A stretch of DNA of 64,000 nucleotides from Streptomyces sp. CBMA29 (GTDB lineage: Bacteria; Actinomycetota; Actinomycetes; Streptomycetales; Streptomycetaceae). Shown here piece by piece: positions 36,917 to 46,095 of this stretch (within the stretch, counting starts at the first letter, position 1; each line of letters begins with the position of its first letter). The stretch covers positions 1 through 64,000 of the forward strand of contig NZ_MECL01000096.1 in the NCBI RefSeq assembly GCF_014596445.1, read 5' to 3'. Position numbers and translations under genes: made by a program. The notes under the pieces were generated by a model. That model did no database searches, was not told where the DNA came from, and was given only the letters and a program-made list of their open reading frames with translations.

Positions 36917-38371
36917 CTACGACATACCGTCCCCGGCAGGCGCGTCCTGCGTGGTCGTCTGCACGGTGGTGTAGCTGTCGAGTGCCCACAGGCCGCCCGA
37001 CCGGCCGATCCCGCTCGCGTCGTTGCCGCCGAACGGCGCGTTCGGGTTCCGCCGTGTGGTGTTGATCCCGACCTGGGCCGCCCTGAGGCGGGGCGCGAGC
37101 GCCCGCGCGGCGGCCGGGTCCTCGGTGAAGACGTAGTCGGTGAGGGCGTACCGGGTGCTGTTGGCGGCGGCCACCATTTCGTCGTCGCCGTGGGCGGGCA
37201 CGACGCAGAGGACCGGGCCGAAGGCTTCCTCCCGCATCACCGTCGACGTGATGTCGCAGCCGGTCACCAGGGTCGGCGCGACGAAGTAGCCCTGTGCGGG
37301 CAGGTCGTCGCGCCGCTCCACCCGGCACCCCTCCCGCTCCGCGGTGGCCACCAGGGCGTCGACCCGCGCGCGCTGGGCGGCGGAGACGACCGGGCCGACG
37401 GTGGTGGCGGGGTCCCGCGGGTCGCCGATCCGCAGTGTGCTCAGCTCCGCGCGCAGCCCCGCCAGCACGTCGTCGTACACCGCGGGGTCGGCGATGATCC
37501 TGGACGGGGTGAGGCAGACCTGGCCGGAGTGGACGGTCCAGGTGCGCAGGACGGCCCGGACGACACGGCGCGGGTCCGCGTCCCGCCGGACGAGTGCCGC
37601 GCCCTTGCCGCCGAGTTCCAGCAGGAGCCGTTTCATGGTGGGAGCCGCGTTGCGGTAGATCTCGATTCCCACGGCGGTGCTGCCGGTGAAGCTGACCCCG
37701 CCGACGTCCGGGTGCCCGGTCAACGCCGCGCCCAGCTCGCCCCGCGCGCCGGTGACGAGGTTGGCGGCGCCGGGCGGAGCGCCGACACCGCCCAGGCCGT
37801 CGCGCAGGGCCTCCGCGAGGGCGACGGTCAGGAGCGGGTCCTGGGGGGCCGGCTTCATCACGACGGTGTTCCCCGCGAGCAGCGCGGGCGCCACTTTGCC
37901 GACCATCGCCAGCAGCGGGAAGTTGTAGGGGCTGATGCACGCGACCACGCCCAGGGGTGCCCGCCGTACGCTGCTGTGCAACCCGGCGCCGTTCTCCGGC
38001 TGGGGCAGGTCGAGGACGGTGTCCGGGGTGGCCGCCCAGCGGCGCAGCCGTTCGATCGCCGCGCCGACCTGGGTGTCCGCGGCGATCGCGGCGATCGCGC
38101 CGGTGTCGCGTACGGCGAGATCCACCAACTCCGCGCGGCGTCGGTCCAGGGATTCGGCGGTCGAGGCGAGGACGGCGCGGCGTCGGTCGAGCGGCAGCGC
38201 GGACCACCGGGGCAGTGCGCCGAGGGCGTGTTCCACCGCGAGTGAGGCGTCCTCGGCCGTGCAGTCGGTGACGCGGGCGACGACGTCCTCACGGTAGGGG
38301 TCCACCGTCTCGAACCACGCGTCCGTGCGGTAGGGCTCGCCGGCGATCATGGCGGTGGCGGTACGGCTCAC
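36917..38371 (-). CDS. NAD(P)-dependent aldehyde dehydrogenase
   Basis: A 484-residue aldehyde dehydrogenase that oxidises an aldehyde to its acid. It has the cofactor motif FTGSTAVGIEIYR, the general-base Glu in LELGGKGAALV, the nucleophile Cys in HSGQVCLTPSR and REEAFGPVLCVVPA near the end. Length is standard. With the adjacent alcohol dehydrogenase it would convert an alcohol to the acid that the NDP-forming ligase then activates. GTG 38371 lies in a GTGA overlap with the alcohol dehydrogenase stop. Confidence 0.92.
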   Translation of the reverse strand: MSRTATAMIAGEPYRTDAWFETVDPYREDVVARVTDCTAEDASLAVEHALGALPRWSALPLDRRRAVLASTAESLDRRRAELVDLAVRDTGAIAAIAADTQVGAAIERLRRWAATPDTVLDLPQPENGAGLHSSVRRAPLGVVACISPYNFPLLAMVGKVAPALLAGNTVVMKPAPQDPLLTVALAEALRDGLGGVGAPPGAANLVTGARGELGAALTGHPDVGGVSFTGSTAVGIEIYRNAAPTMKRLLLELGGKGAALVRRDADPRRVVRAVLRTWTVHSGQVCLTPSRIIADPAVYDDVLAGLRAELSTLRIGDPRDPATTVGPVVSAAQRARVDALVATAEREGCRVERRDDLPAQGYFVAPTLVTGCDITSTVMREEAFGPVLCVVPAHGDDEMVAAANSTRYALTDYVFTEDPAAARALAPRLRAAQVGINTTRRNPNAPFGGNDASGIGRSGGLWALDSYTTVQTTTQDAPAGDGMS

Positions 38372-39462
38372 GACAGGCTCCTCGTCCGCAGGTCAGGCGT
38401 GGCCCCGGTCAGGTCGAACACGCCTCGTTCGAGGCGCCCCGCCCGGAGGGCGGCAACGAGCGCGTGGACCTCCCGCAGCGGCGCCACGGCGGTGACGAGC
38501 GCGTCGATGTCCAGCTCCCGCCGGAGGTATCTGTCGGCCAGGCCGGGGATGAAGCGGTGCGGATCCACCGACCCCATCCGGCAGCCGAGCAGGGCTTTGT
38601 CCTGGGCGAGCGCCCGCATCTGAAAGGTCAGCGGGGTGCCTGCGGGCGGCAGGCCCACCATCACCGCTCGGCCACCCGCGGCGAGCGCGTCGACGGCCGA
38701 GGCCAGGAGTTCGGGGCGGCCGACGCACTCGAAGGCCGCGTCGAAGCCTTCGGGCGCGCTGTCCCGGACCGCCTCGTCGAGCGAGCCGGTCGCCCGGAAG
38801 TCCGTGGCGCCCAGTCGCCGCGCGACGTTCTCCTTGCGCGGGTTGCGGTCGTAGACGAGGATCTGCCGCGCTCCGGCGATCCGGGCCGCCTGTACGACGT
38901 TGAGCCCGATCCCTCCGGCCCCGACGACCAGCACCGACTCGCCGGGGCACACCGCGGCGCGCTCCCAGGCCGCTCCGAAACCCGTGACGACCGCGCACCC
39001 CAGCAGCGCCGCCGCCGCGTCGGGGACGGCGTCCGGGATCGGCACCACCTGGCGCTCGTGGACGACCGTACGGCGGGCGAAGGCCCCCACGCGTGCGAAC
39101 TGCTCCACGGGGGCCCCTCTCCGTCGGAAGGCGGGGGTGGGCGCCTTGGTCTCGCTCCGGCAGCGGGTCGGGTTCCCGGCCCGACAGGCACGGCAGGAAC
39201 CACAACTGCGCAGCGGGGAGAGAATGACTTTCCGGCCAACCCCGATCGACACTCCGGGGCCGCGGTCGACGACGACGCCGCACGCCTCGTGACCCAGGAC
39301 GACCGGTGCGGCCTGGTCGATGTGGCCGTCCACCGCTTTGAGGTCGCTGTGACAGAGGCCGGCGGCGTCCACGCGCACGGTGACCTCTCCCGTACCGGGC
39401 GGTCGTACCTCGATGTCCTCGACGAACTCCAGGCGCGCCCCGGTCCACAGTACGGCTTCCAC
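38368..39462 (-). CDS. Zinc-dependent alcohol dehydrogenase
   Basis: A 364-residue medium-chain alcohol dehydrogenase, first gene of the minus operon. Catalytic zinc ligands are the Cys in AAGLCHSDLK, the His in VLGHEACGVV and the Cys in LLGCAVVTG; four more Cys in CGSCRACRAGNPTRC hold the structural zinc. The Rossmann motif is VVGAGGIGLNVVQAA. It resembles the class III / NDMA-type branch acting on bulky or long-chain alcohols. GTG 39462 has GGGAGG about 6 nt upstream; the frame continues upstream through the promoter but is not expected to be translated. Confidence 0.9.
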   Translation of the reverse strand: MEAVLWTGARLEFVEDIEVRPPGTGEVTVRVDAAGLCHSDLKAVDGHIDQAAPVVLGHEACGVVVDRGPGVSIGVGRKVILSPLRSCGSCRACRAGNPTRCRSETKAPTPAFRRRGAPVEQFARVGAFARRTVVHERQVVPIPDAVPDAAAALLGCAVVTGFGAAWERAAVCPGESVLVVGAGGIGLNVVQAARIAGARQILVYDRNPRKENVARRLGATDFRATGSLDEAVRDSAPEGFDAAFECVGRPELLASAVDALAAGGRAVMVGLPPAGTPLTFQMRALAQDKALLGCRMGSVDPHRFIPGLADRYLRRELDIDALVTAVAPLREVHALVAALRAGRLERGVFDLTGATPDLRTRSLS

Positions 39463-39518
39463 GTGGCCTCCCTCGTGAAGTTCAACTCTCCGTCGAGTCG
39501 TCCAGACCGTATCCCAGA

Positions 39519-39594
39519 ATTCCACACAACGAAAGTAGTTTTTACTGAGCTGAAGACTTCGACTCTCTCGAACAGTATTCCACTCATGTGAAAT
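39519..39594. promoter_or_regulatory. Divergent promoter with two ATTCCAC operators and an ACTGAGCTGAA element
   Basis: The 290-bp AT-richer region between the divergent operons contains ATTCCAC-TCAT-GTGAAAT (39577-39594), a near palindrome, a related ATTCCACACAACGAAAGT (39519-39536) 58 bp away, the element ACTGAGCTGAA (39544-39554) and the palindrome TTCGA-CTCTC-TCGAA (39558-39572). The first and third elements recur in front of the IclR gene at 48719-48751. They are probably IclR binding sites controlling both operons. Confidence 0.6.
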
Positions 39595-39729
39595 GTGTGA
39601 TATCACTCAGGGCACGGCGAGCGACCATGGCGAGAAAACGCCCATAGCGGCGCCGCTCGCCGGCGTCGCGGAAGACGTGCGCCAGAGCCGCGGAACGCCG
39701 GTCAGGGACGGCCGGACAAGGGAGTGGAC

Positions 39730-39756
39730 ATGACCATCGAGACGGCTCCGGCATGA
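39730..39756 (+). CDS. Eight-codon leader ORF overlapping the ACAD start
   Basis: AAGGGAG, an acceptable SD, precedes ATG 39730. The frame encodes MTIETAPA and its TGA overlaps the ATG of the ACAD at 39753 (ATGA). The real ACAD start has no SD of its own, so ribosomes may load on this micro-ORF and re-initiate. It could be a translational coupling device or the relic of a shifted N-terminus. Confidence 0.35.
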   Translation: MTIETAPA

Positions 39757-40919
39757 TCGGGGCCCCGCTGTCACTGCCCGACGCACCCGCCGGGCACGAC
39801 ACCGCCCGGCTGCGGGACGAAGTACGGGACTTCCTGCGGGCCGAGGCCGAGCGCGGCACCTTCGAGCCGCGGGTGGACTCGTGGCTGAGCGGCGTGGATC
39901 CCGCGTTCTCCAGGAGGCTCGGTGCCCGTGGCTGGCTCGGCATGACCTGGCCGACCCGGTACGGCGGCCACGGACGCACCGCCGTGGAACGCTATGCCGT
40001 CACCGAGGAACTTCTCGCCGCGGGAGCGCCGGTGGCGGCGCACTGGATCGCCGACCGGCAGTCCGGACCCAGCCTGCTGAGCCACGGTCACGAGGAACTG
40101 AAGAAGACGCTGCTCCCGCGCATCGCGGCGGGCGAGTGCTACTTCGTCATCGGCATGTCCGAGGCGGACGCGGGATCGGATCTCGCCGCGATCCGTACGC
40201 GGGCGGATCTGCGGACCGACGGCACCTGGCTGCTGAACGGCACCAAGATGTGGACCTCGCACGCCCATCTCGCCCACTACGCCATCGTGCTGGCGCGCAC
40301 CGCGCCGCCCGGCGACGGTCCGCGGGGACGCCACCAGGGGCTGACGCAGTTCGTCGTGGACCTCTCGTCCGCCGGCGTCACCGTCAACCCGATCCGGATA
40401 CTCGACGGCGGGCACCACTTCAACGAGGTCGTGTTCGACGACGTCGCCGTCCCCGGGGAGATGCTGCTCGGATCGGCGGGCGACGGCTGGCGCCAGGCCA
40501 CCGCGGAACTCGTCTTCGAACGGTCCGGCCCTGAACGCTGGCTCTCCACCTTCCGGGTGCTCGCGCTCTTCGCGGAGAGCGTCGCGAAGCGGCCGGAGCC
40601 GGCGGCCCTGGAGACCCTGGGGCGCCTGTCCGCGCGGCTGCTCGCCGTCCGCCAGCTCTCGCTGCGCATCGCAGCCGCCCTGGACCGGGAGGATCTGCCC
40701 GATGTGCCGGCCGCCCTGGTGAAGGACCTCGGGACAACGTTCGAAGGCGATGTCATCGACGAGATCCGGCGGGTCACCGATGTCCACCCCTCGGCCGATT
40801 CCACCGACCCGTTCGCACGGGCGCTCGCCGAGGCACAGCTCCACGCACCGGGCTTCACCCTGCGCGGCGGCACCAACGAGATCCTGCGCGCAATCGTCGC
40901 GAAGGGCCTCGGACTGTGA
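39753..40919 (+). CDS. Acyl-CoA dehydrogenase, probable catalytic alpha subunit
   Basis: A 388-residue ACAD, first full gene of the plus operon. Signature stretches: WPTRYGGHGRTAVERY, VIGMSEADAGSDLAAI, NGTKMWTSHAHLAHYAI and the terminal LRGGTNEILRAIVAKGLGL. As in alpha subunits of heterotetramers the residue before GTNE is Gly, while AELVFERSGPE gives a Glu at the alternative catalytic place. It overlaps the next ACAD gene by GTGA, so an alpha2beta2 enzyme is expected, like the FadE pairs that shorten steroid side chains. Confidence 0.87.
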   Translation: MIGAPLSLPDAPAGHDTARLRDEVRDFLRAEAERGTFEPRVDSWLSGVDPAFSRRLGARGWLGMTWPTRYGGHGRTAVERYAVTEELLAAGAPVAAHWIADRQSGPSLLSHGHEELKKTLLPRIAAGECYFVIGMSEADAGSDLAAIRTRADLRTDGTWLLNGTKMWTSHAHLAHYAIVLARTAPPGDGPRGRHQGLTQFVVDLSSAGVTVNPIRILDGGHHFNEVVFDDVAVPGEMLLGSAGDGWRQATAELVFERSGPERWLSTFRVLALFAESVAKRPEPAALETLGRLSARLLAVRQLSLRIAAALDREDLPDVPAALVKDLGTTFEGDVIDEIRRVTDVHPSADSTDPFARALAEAQLHAPGFTLRGGTNEILRAIVAKGLGL

Positions 40920-42046
40920 ACCGGGACGCGGGCCGGGAGACCGGTGAGCGGCGAGCCCGCCCGCCCGCCACGGACGTGACGGGTGAGACCGTGGCCGACC
41001 GCGCCCTTGTGGTGAGCACCGTGCGGGAGATCCTCGCCTCCCACGAGCGCACCGCACCCGATACGCATGACAGCGATCCGTGGGACGGCCCGCTCTGGGC
41101 CGCCCTGGCGGACGCCGGGATGACCGGCGTGGGAGTCCCCGAGGACCTGGGCGGCTCGGGCGGGAGATACGCCGACGCGGCGGCCGTCGTGGAGTGCCTG
41201 GGCGCGGGAGCCGCGGCCGTCCCGGCTGCCGAACACCTTCTGGTCGCCGCGCCCGCCCTGTCCGCGTACGGCCTCGAACTGCCCGACCTCTCGGCCCCGC
41301 TCAGCTTCGCCCACGGCGGGCGGGCCGTCCCGGCCGGCGGCGACCGCTACCGGTTCACCGGGCCCCGGCTCGCCGTCCCCTTCGCGGCGGCGGTCTCCTC
41401 GGTCGTGCTGCTGTGCCGGGCGCAGGAGGGGGACGGAGCGGTCCTGACCCGGATGGACCTCGCCGACCTGCCCACCGAGAGCCGGCACAACCTCGCCGGT
41501 GAACCAAGGGATCTCGTCGCCTTCAGCGGCGCGCAGGCCCCCGGTGTCCGGCTGAGCCCGGCGCAGGCCGACGCCGTACGCGCGCACCTGGCACTGGCCC
41601 GCGCCGTCCAGCTCAGCGGTGCGCTGCGCCAGGTGCTGGACTGGACGTGCGAGTACGCCACCGAGCGGACGCAGTTCGGCCGGACACTCAGCCGGCTTCC
41701 CACCGTGCGGGCGGAGATCGCCCGCATGGCCGGCGAGGTCGCCGCCGCGACCGCCACGACGCAGGCCGCGGTCGCGGCAGCGGACAGGGGCGCCGATCTC
41801 GTCCTGCCCGCCGCCGCGGCGAAGATCAGGGCCGGGGCCGCCGTGCAGGCGGTCGCCCGTCCCGCGCACCAGATCCACGGAGCCATCGGCTTCACCAGGG
41901 AGCACCGCCTCCACCGCCTGACCCGCCGGCTGTGGGCTTGGCGGGAGGAGGGCGGTACGGAGCGCCACTGGAGCCGGATACTCGGCGCCCGGCTGACCGA
42001 CGACGGTCCGGCGGACCTGTGGCCGCGGCTGGTGGACGCCCTGTGA
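40916..42046 (+). CDS. Acyl-CoA dehydrogenase, probable non-catalytic beta subunit
   Basis: A 376-residue divergent ACAD. Fold markers are GVGVPEDLGGSGGRYADAAA, CEYATERTQFGRTLSRL and AHQIHGAIGFTREHRLHRL. The alternative catalytic position reads LALARAVQL instead of a Glu, and the C-terminal GTSE-type loop is replaced by WREEGGTERHWSRIL, so it probably lacks its own active base and serves as partner of the 39753-40919 product. Start is GTG in a GTGA overlap. The first 30 residues are Arg/Glu-rich and may be disordered. Confidence 0.82.
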   Translation: MNRDAGRETGERRARPPATDVTGETVADRALVVSTVREILASHERTAPDTHDSDPWDGPLWAALADAGMTGVGVPEDLGGSGGRYADAAAVVECLGAGAAAVPAAEHLLVAAPALSAYGLELPDLSAPLSFAHGGRAVPAGGDRYRFTGPRLAVPFAAAVSSVVLLCRAQEGDGAVLTRMDLADLPTESRHNLAGEPRDLVAFSGAQAPGVRLSPAQADAVRAHLALARAVQLSGALRQVLDWTCEYATERTQFGRTLSRLPTVRAEIARMAGEVAAATATTQAAVAAADRGADLVLPAAAAKIRAGAAVQAVARPAHQIHGAIGFTREHRLHRLTRRLWAWREEGGTERHWSRILGARLTDDGPADLWPRLVDAL

Positions 42047-42100
42047 GAGCCGCCCCGCACCCCAGCAGACTCCGGGCGCCCGCTCGGGAGAAGGAGAGCC

Positions 42101-43300
42101 ATGCCGTCTGAGGCGCGTACCGCCGTCATCGTTGACGCCGTCCGCTCACCCATGGGCAAGGGGCGTGCGCCCCGGCAGGACCGGCCCGGTGGTTCCCTCT
42201 GCGCCCTCCACCCGGTCGAACTGCTGGGCCAGGTGCTGCGGCAGCTCGTCGACCGTACCGGCGTCGACCCCGCGACCGTCGACGACGTACTGGCCGGCTG
42301 CGTCAGTCAGGTGGGCGAGCAGTCGGGCCCCGTCGGGCGGTACGCCTGGCTCGCCGCGGGGCTGCCCGAGACCGTCCCGTCCGTGACGGTGCACCGCGCC
42401 TGCGGGTCCAGCCAACAGACGGCCGACTTCGCCGCGCAGGGTGTGATCGCCGGGGCGTACGACGTGGTGATCGCCTGCGGTGTCGAGTCGATGAGCCGCA
42501 TCCCCATGTTCAGCGCCCGCGCCGGCCAGGACCCGTTCGGGCCCTCGGTCCACGAGCGCTACGCACCGGGGCTCGTTCCCCAGGGGGTCTCCGCGGAGCT
42601 GATCGCCGCCCGCTGGAAGCTCGACCGCGACACCCTGGACGCGTACGCGGCCCGTTCCCACGCGCGGGCGGCGGGCGCCGGTCTCGGGGCGGAGATCGTG
42701 CCCGTCACACTGCCGGACGGGGCGACCGTCGTCCACGACGAGACGATCCGTCACGGCACCACCACCGATCAGCTCGCCGCTCTCACGCCCTCGTTCCGCA
42801 GTGACGAGCTGGCCGGCCGCTTTCCGGGCATCGGCTGGAGCGTCACCGCCGGAAACTCCTCCCAGCTCGCCGACGGCGCCGCCGCACTGCTGATCATGGA
42901 GGAACGGCGCGCGCTCGAACTGGGTCTGACCCCACGCGCGCGGTTCCACGCGTTCGGACTCGCGGGCGACGATCCCATCACGATGCTGACGGGTCCCCTG
43001 CCCGCCACGGAGAAGGTCCTCGCGCGCTCCGGCCTGACGCTGGACCGCATCGACCACTACGAGGTCAACGAGGCGTTCGCCTCCGTCCCGCTCGCCTGGG
43101 CGCGGCACTTCAACGCGGACGAGGAACGCCTCAACCCGCGCGGCGGCGCCATCGCCCTCGGCCACCCGCTCGGCGCCTCCGGGGCGCGGCTGATGACGTC
43201 CATGCTGCACGGCCTGGAGGCGAGCCGGGGGCGGTACGGCCTCCAGACCATGTGCGAGGCCGGCGGAATGGCCAACGCCACGATCATCGAACGGCTTTGA
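42101..43300 (+). CDS. Thiolase (acetyl-CoA acyltransferase)
   Basis: A 399-residue thiolase that cleaves 3-ketoacyl-CoA with CoA. The nucleophile Cys101 is in VHRACGSSQQ; the His is in GGAIALGHPLGASG and the second Cys in TMCEAGGMANA, so all three catalytic elements are intact. NEAFASVPLAW is also present. This degradative profile suits the final step of the operon's shortening spiral. It has a GAGAAGGAGA ribosome site and follows the ACAD pair by 54 nt. Confidence 0.92.
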   Translation: MPSEARTAVIVDAVRSPMGKGRAPRQDRPGGSLCALHPVELLGQVLRQLVDRTGVDPATVDDVLAGCVSQVGEQSGPVGRYAWLAAGLPETVPSVTVHRACGSSQQTADFAAQGVIAGAYDVVIACGVESMSRIPMFSARAGQDPFGPSVHERYAPGLVPQGVSAELIAARWKLDRDTLDAYAARSHARAAGAGLGAEIVPVTLPDGATVVHDETIRHGTTTDQLAALTPSFRSDELAGRFPGIGWSVTAGNSSQLADGAAALLIMEERRALELGLTPRARFHAFGLAGDDPITMLTGPLPATEKVLARSGLTLDRIDHYEVNEAFASVPLAWARHFNADEERLNPRGGAIALGHPLGASGARLMTSMLHGLEASRGRYGLQTMCEAGGMANATIIERL

Positions 43301-43337
43301 CGCACCCGTCCCGGTCCCGAACACGAAAGGCTCTGTC

Positions 43338-44105
43338 ATGGAAGTGAACGGTGTCTGCGCCGTTGTGACCGGCGGCGCGTCCGGCCTCGGCCTGGCGACC
43401 GCGCGCCGCCTCCTCGACCAGGGGGCCGCCTCGGTCACCCTGGTCGACCTGCCCGGCTCCGACGGGGAGGCGGTCGCCGCCTCGCTCGGTGACCGCGCCC
43501 GGTTCGCGGCGGCGGACGTATGCGACACGGGCCAGGTCGAGGCCGCACTGGACACCGCCACGCGGGCGGGTGCGCTGCGGGTGCTCGTGCACTGCGCCGG
43601 CCGCGGCGGGCCGGTGCGGCTGGTCGACCGCGAGGGGCGGCCGGGGTCCCTCGACACCTACCGGACCGTCGTGGAGATCAATCTCGTCGGTACGTTCAAC
43701 GTCCTGCGGCTCACCGCCGCGAGGATGGCCACCAACGAACCGTTGGACGGCGACCGCGGCGTGTGTGTGCTGACGGCCTCGGTCGCCGCGTACGAAGGGC
43801 AGATCGGCCAGATCCCCTACGCGTCCGCGAAGGCCGGCATCGCGGGCATGACCCTGGTCGCCGCTCGGGACCTGGCCTCACGGGCGATCCGGGTGTGCAC
43901 CATCGCGCCCGGCACCTTCGACACCCCACTGCTGGCCCGGCTCTCCGAGGACGTACGGGGCTCGCTGGCGAAGACGGTCCCGCATCCCAGTCGGCTCGGG
44001 CAGCCCGCGGAGTTCGCCCGGCTGGCCACCGCCGTCATCGACAACGGCATGCTCAATGGCGAAACGATTCGCCTGGACGGTGCGATCCGGATGGCGCCGC
44101 GATGA
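43338..44105 (+). CDS. SDR-family 3-hydroxyacyl-CoA dehydrogenase (HSD10-like)
   Basis: A 255-residue short-chain dehydrogenase/reductase. [15 protein letters not shown] binds NAD; the Asp of LVDLPGS favours NAD over [21 protein letters not shown] and [10 protein letters not shown] supply the catalytic Ser, Tyr and Lys. The whole resembles HSD17B10 / 2-methyl-3-hydroxybutyryl-CoA dehydrogenase, which oxidises 3-hydroxyacyl-CoAs including 2-methyl-branched ones. It lies after thiolase and overlaps the hydratase gene (ATGA), completing a beta-oxidation set. Confidence 0.88.
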   Translation: MEVNGVCAVVTGGASGLGLATARRLLDQGAASVTLVDLPGSDGEAVAASLGDRARFAAADVCDTGQVEAALDTATRAGALRVLVHCAGRGGPVRLVDREGRPGSLDTYRTVVEINLVGTFNVLRLTAARMATNEPLDGDRGVCVLTASVAAYEGQIGQIPYASAKAGIAGMTLVAARDLASRAIRVCTIAPGTFDTPLLARLSEDVRGSLAKTVPHPSRLGQPAEFARLATAVIDNGMLNGETIRLDGAIRMAPR

Positions 44106-44866
44106 GGCCCGCGGTGCGTCTGGAGACCAGGGGCGGCGTCGCCCTGCTGGTTCTCGACCGGCCGGAGGTCCGCAACGCGGTGGACCGCCCCACCGCGGAG
44201 GCGCTGGCCGCCGCTCTCGACGAGTTCGAGCGGCGCGACGACCTCCGGGCGGCGGTCCTGACCGGCACCGGCGACGTGTTCAGCGCCGGCATGGACCTCA
44301 AGGCGTTCAGCAGGACAGGGGAACGGCCGCTCACCGGCCGAGGAGCGTTCGGAATCATCGAGCGCCCTCCGGCGAAGCCGATCATCGCCGCGGTCGAGGG
44401 CCGGGCCCTGGGCGGTGGCTTCGAGATCGCCCTGGCCTGCGACCTGATCGTCGCCGCCGAGAACGCGCTTTTCGGTCTGCCCGAGGTGACGCGCGGCCTC
44501 GTGGCGGCGGCCGGCGGAGTGCTGCGCCTGCCGAAGCGACTGCCGCGCAACGTGGCGATGGAGATGGCGCTGCGCGGTGCGCCGGTGCCCGCCGCGCGGC
44601 TCGCCCTGCTCGGTCTGGTCAACCAACTGGCGCCGGCCGGCGGCGCCTGCGAGGCGGCCATCGGCCTCGCGGCCGAGATCGCGGCCAACGCGCCCCTTGC
44701 CGTACGGACGTCCAAGCTCCTGGTCGACCGGGCCGCCGACTGGCCGGACGACCGGGCGTTCGGTCTCCAGGCTCCCCACACAGACGCTGTACGCGACTCG
44801 CAGGACAGCAAGGAAGGCGCGCGCGCCTTCGTGGAGAAGCGCCGTCCCCAGTGGACAGGCGCGTGA
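44102..44866 (+). CDS. Enoyl-CoA hydratase with intact catalytic glutamates
   Basis: A 254-residue crotonase. DVFSAGMDLKAFSRT and VEGRALGGGFEIALACD form the oxyanion hole. Unlike the two crotonases of the minus operon, both hydratase Glu positions are kept: one in GGGFEIAL and one in FGLPEVTRG. It should hydrate the enoyl-CoA made by the ACAD pair, feeding the SDR and thiolase. The C-terminus (EGARAFVEKRRPQWTG) is family-typical. ATG overlaps the SDR stop. Confidence 0.9.
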   Translation: MRPAVRLETRGGVALLVLDRPEVRNAVDRPTAEALAAALDEFERRDDLRAAVLTGTGDVFSAGMDLKAFSRTGERPLTGRGAFGIIERPPAKPIIAAVEGRALGGGFEIALACDLIVAAENALFGLPEVTRGLVAAAGGVLRLPKRLPRNVAMEMALRGAPVPAARLALLGLVNQLAPAGGACEAAIGLAAEIAANAPLAVRTSKLLVDRAADWPDDRAFGLQAPHTDAVRDSQDSKEGARAFVEKRRPQWTGA

Positions 44867-44876
44867 GGAGGTACCC

Positions 44877-45965
44877 ATGAGAATCCACCGGACATCTGTC
44901 GCGGCGATCGCGGCGGTGGCGCTCGCCCTGGGGAGCGTCGCAGCCTGCGGCAACCCCGCGGAGCAGCGAGCCACCGGCAGCGGGAAGTCGGCCGAGGACA
45001 TCTGCCCCACCGCGGACACAGGAGGTTCCATCCGCATCGGAATGAGCGCGCCGCTCATGGTCTACGCTCCGCTGCTGCTCGCCGACAGCACCGGTGCGTT
45101 CCGCGACGCCGGACTCAATGTCGAGTTGCAACGGGTCCCCACGGCCGACTCGCTTCCCCTGGTGGCCCAGGGCCGTCTGGACGGCCAGGTGACCTCGTAC
45201 TCGACAGCCCACTACAACGTGGTCGACGCGGGTGTGGCGCTGAAGTACGTGCATCCCTTCGACAACCAGAAGGCGCACGCGAAGGGCCTGCCCGTCCCCG
45301 GCTACTGGGCGCACAAGGATCTCGTCGGCAGCGCCGAGAATCCCGACCTCAGCGGTATGCGCGGGAAGAAGGTCAGCACCCCGACCGGTGGCACCGGTGC
45401 CTCGGCGAAGATCCTCGGCGACGCGCTCGCCAGCGAGGGCCTCAACCTGGCGGACGTGAAACTCTCCGTGCAGGTCGGTCCCGACGCGCTGGTCGCGCTG
45501 GAGAACCGAGCGGTCGACATGGCCTGGATCTCGGCGCCGCTGGAGATCGAAGCCGCCAAGAACAAGGACCTGGTCCCCGTGCTGGGCTACGCGCCGGGAG
45601 TGACCGGTACGTCGCTCCTTGCCGGCCGGGGAATGCTGGACCGCCCCGACGTGCTCGTGCGGTACCTCCAGGTCATGAAGGAGGTGACCGCGAAGTACCT
45701 CGAGGGTGACTACCGCCGGACCCCCGCGACCGTCGCCCTGCTGGCCAAGGCGGCGGGCACAACCGAGGACGTCATCCGCCAGTCCGCACTGCTCAGCTTC
45801 GACCCGGACTTCAAACTGACGAAGGTCGACACCTATCTGGACCAGCTCCAGGAGTTCCTCGCCACCCGCAAGGAACTCAAGTACCAGGAGCCCATTCCGG
45901 CGTCCGAACTGATCGACGACAGATTCGTGAAGGCGCTCGCCGACTGTCCGGCGCCCAAGTCCTAG
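44877..45965 (+). CDS. NMT1/SsuA-type ABC substrate-binding lipoprotein
   Basis: A 362-residue solute-binding lipoprotein. The signal ends in lipobox SVAACG (Cys about 24). The mature part starts like an NMT1/THI5/SsuA protein: IRIGMSAPLMVYAPLLLADS, then GAFRDAGLNVELQRV, and GKKVSTPTGGTGASAKI. Such proteins bind sulfonates, pyrimidine precursors, phthalates or other small organic anions. The SD is GAGGAGG. A strong hairpin after the stop probably protects this message so that the binding protein is made in excess over the ATPase and permease. Confidence 0.85.
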   Translation: MRIHRTSVAAIAAVALALGSVAACGNPAEQRATGSGKSAEDICPTADTGGSIRIGMSAPLMVYAPLLLADSTGAFRDAGLNVELQRVPTADSLPLVAQGRLDGQVTSYSTAHYNVVDAGVALKYVHPFDNQKAHAKGLPVPGYWAHKDLVGSAENPDLSGMRGKKVSTPTGGTGASAKILGDALASEGLNLADVKLSVQVGPDALVALENRAVDMAWISAPLEIEAAKNKDLVPVLGYAPGVTGTSLLAGRGMLDRPDVLVRYLQVMKEVTAKYLEGDYRRTPATVALLAKAAGTTEDVIRQSALLSFDPDFKLTKVDTYLDQLQEFLATRKELKYQEPIPASELIDDRFVKALADCPAPKS

Positions 45966-45993
45966 GGCGTGCCCAAAGGACAGACCCGGCGTG

Positions 45994-46022
45994 CCGGACC
46001 GCCGGACTCCGGCGGTCCGGCG
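45994..46022 (+). terminator. 13-bp hairpin between binding-protein and ATPase genes
   Basis: GCCGGACCGCCGG (45994-46006) pairs perfectly with its complement (46010-46022) around ACT. There is no T-run. It probably acts as partial terminator or 3' stabiliser that raises the binding protein relative to the downstream cistrons. Confidence 0.7.
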
Positions 46023-46095
46023 CCCAACCGCCTGCCGACCCGACTCCGAACCGACGCCGACCCGAAGCCGACCCCGATCAAGGAGGATGGAGCGC

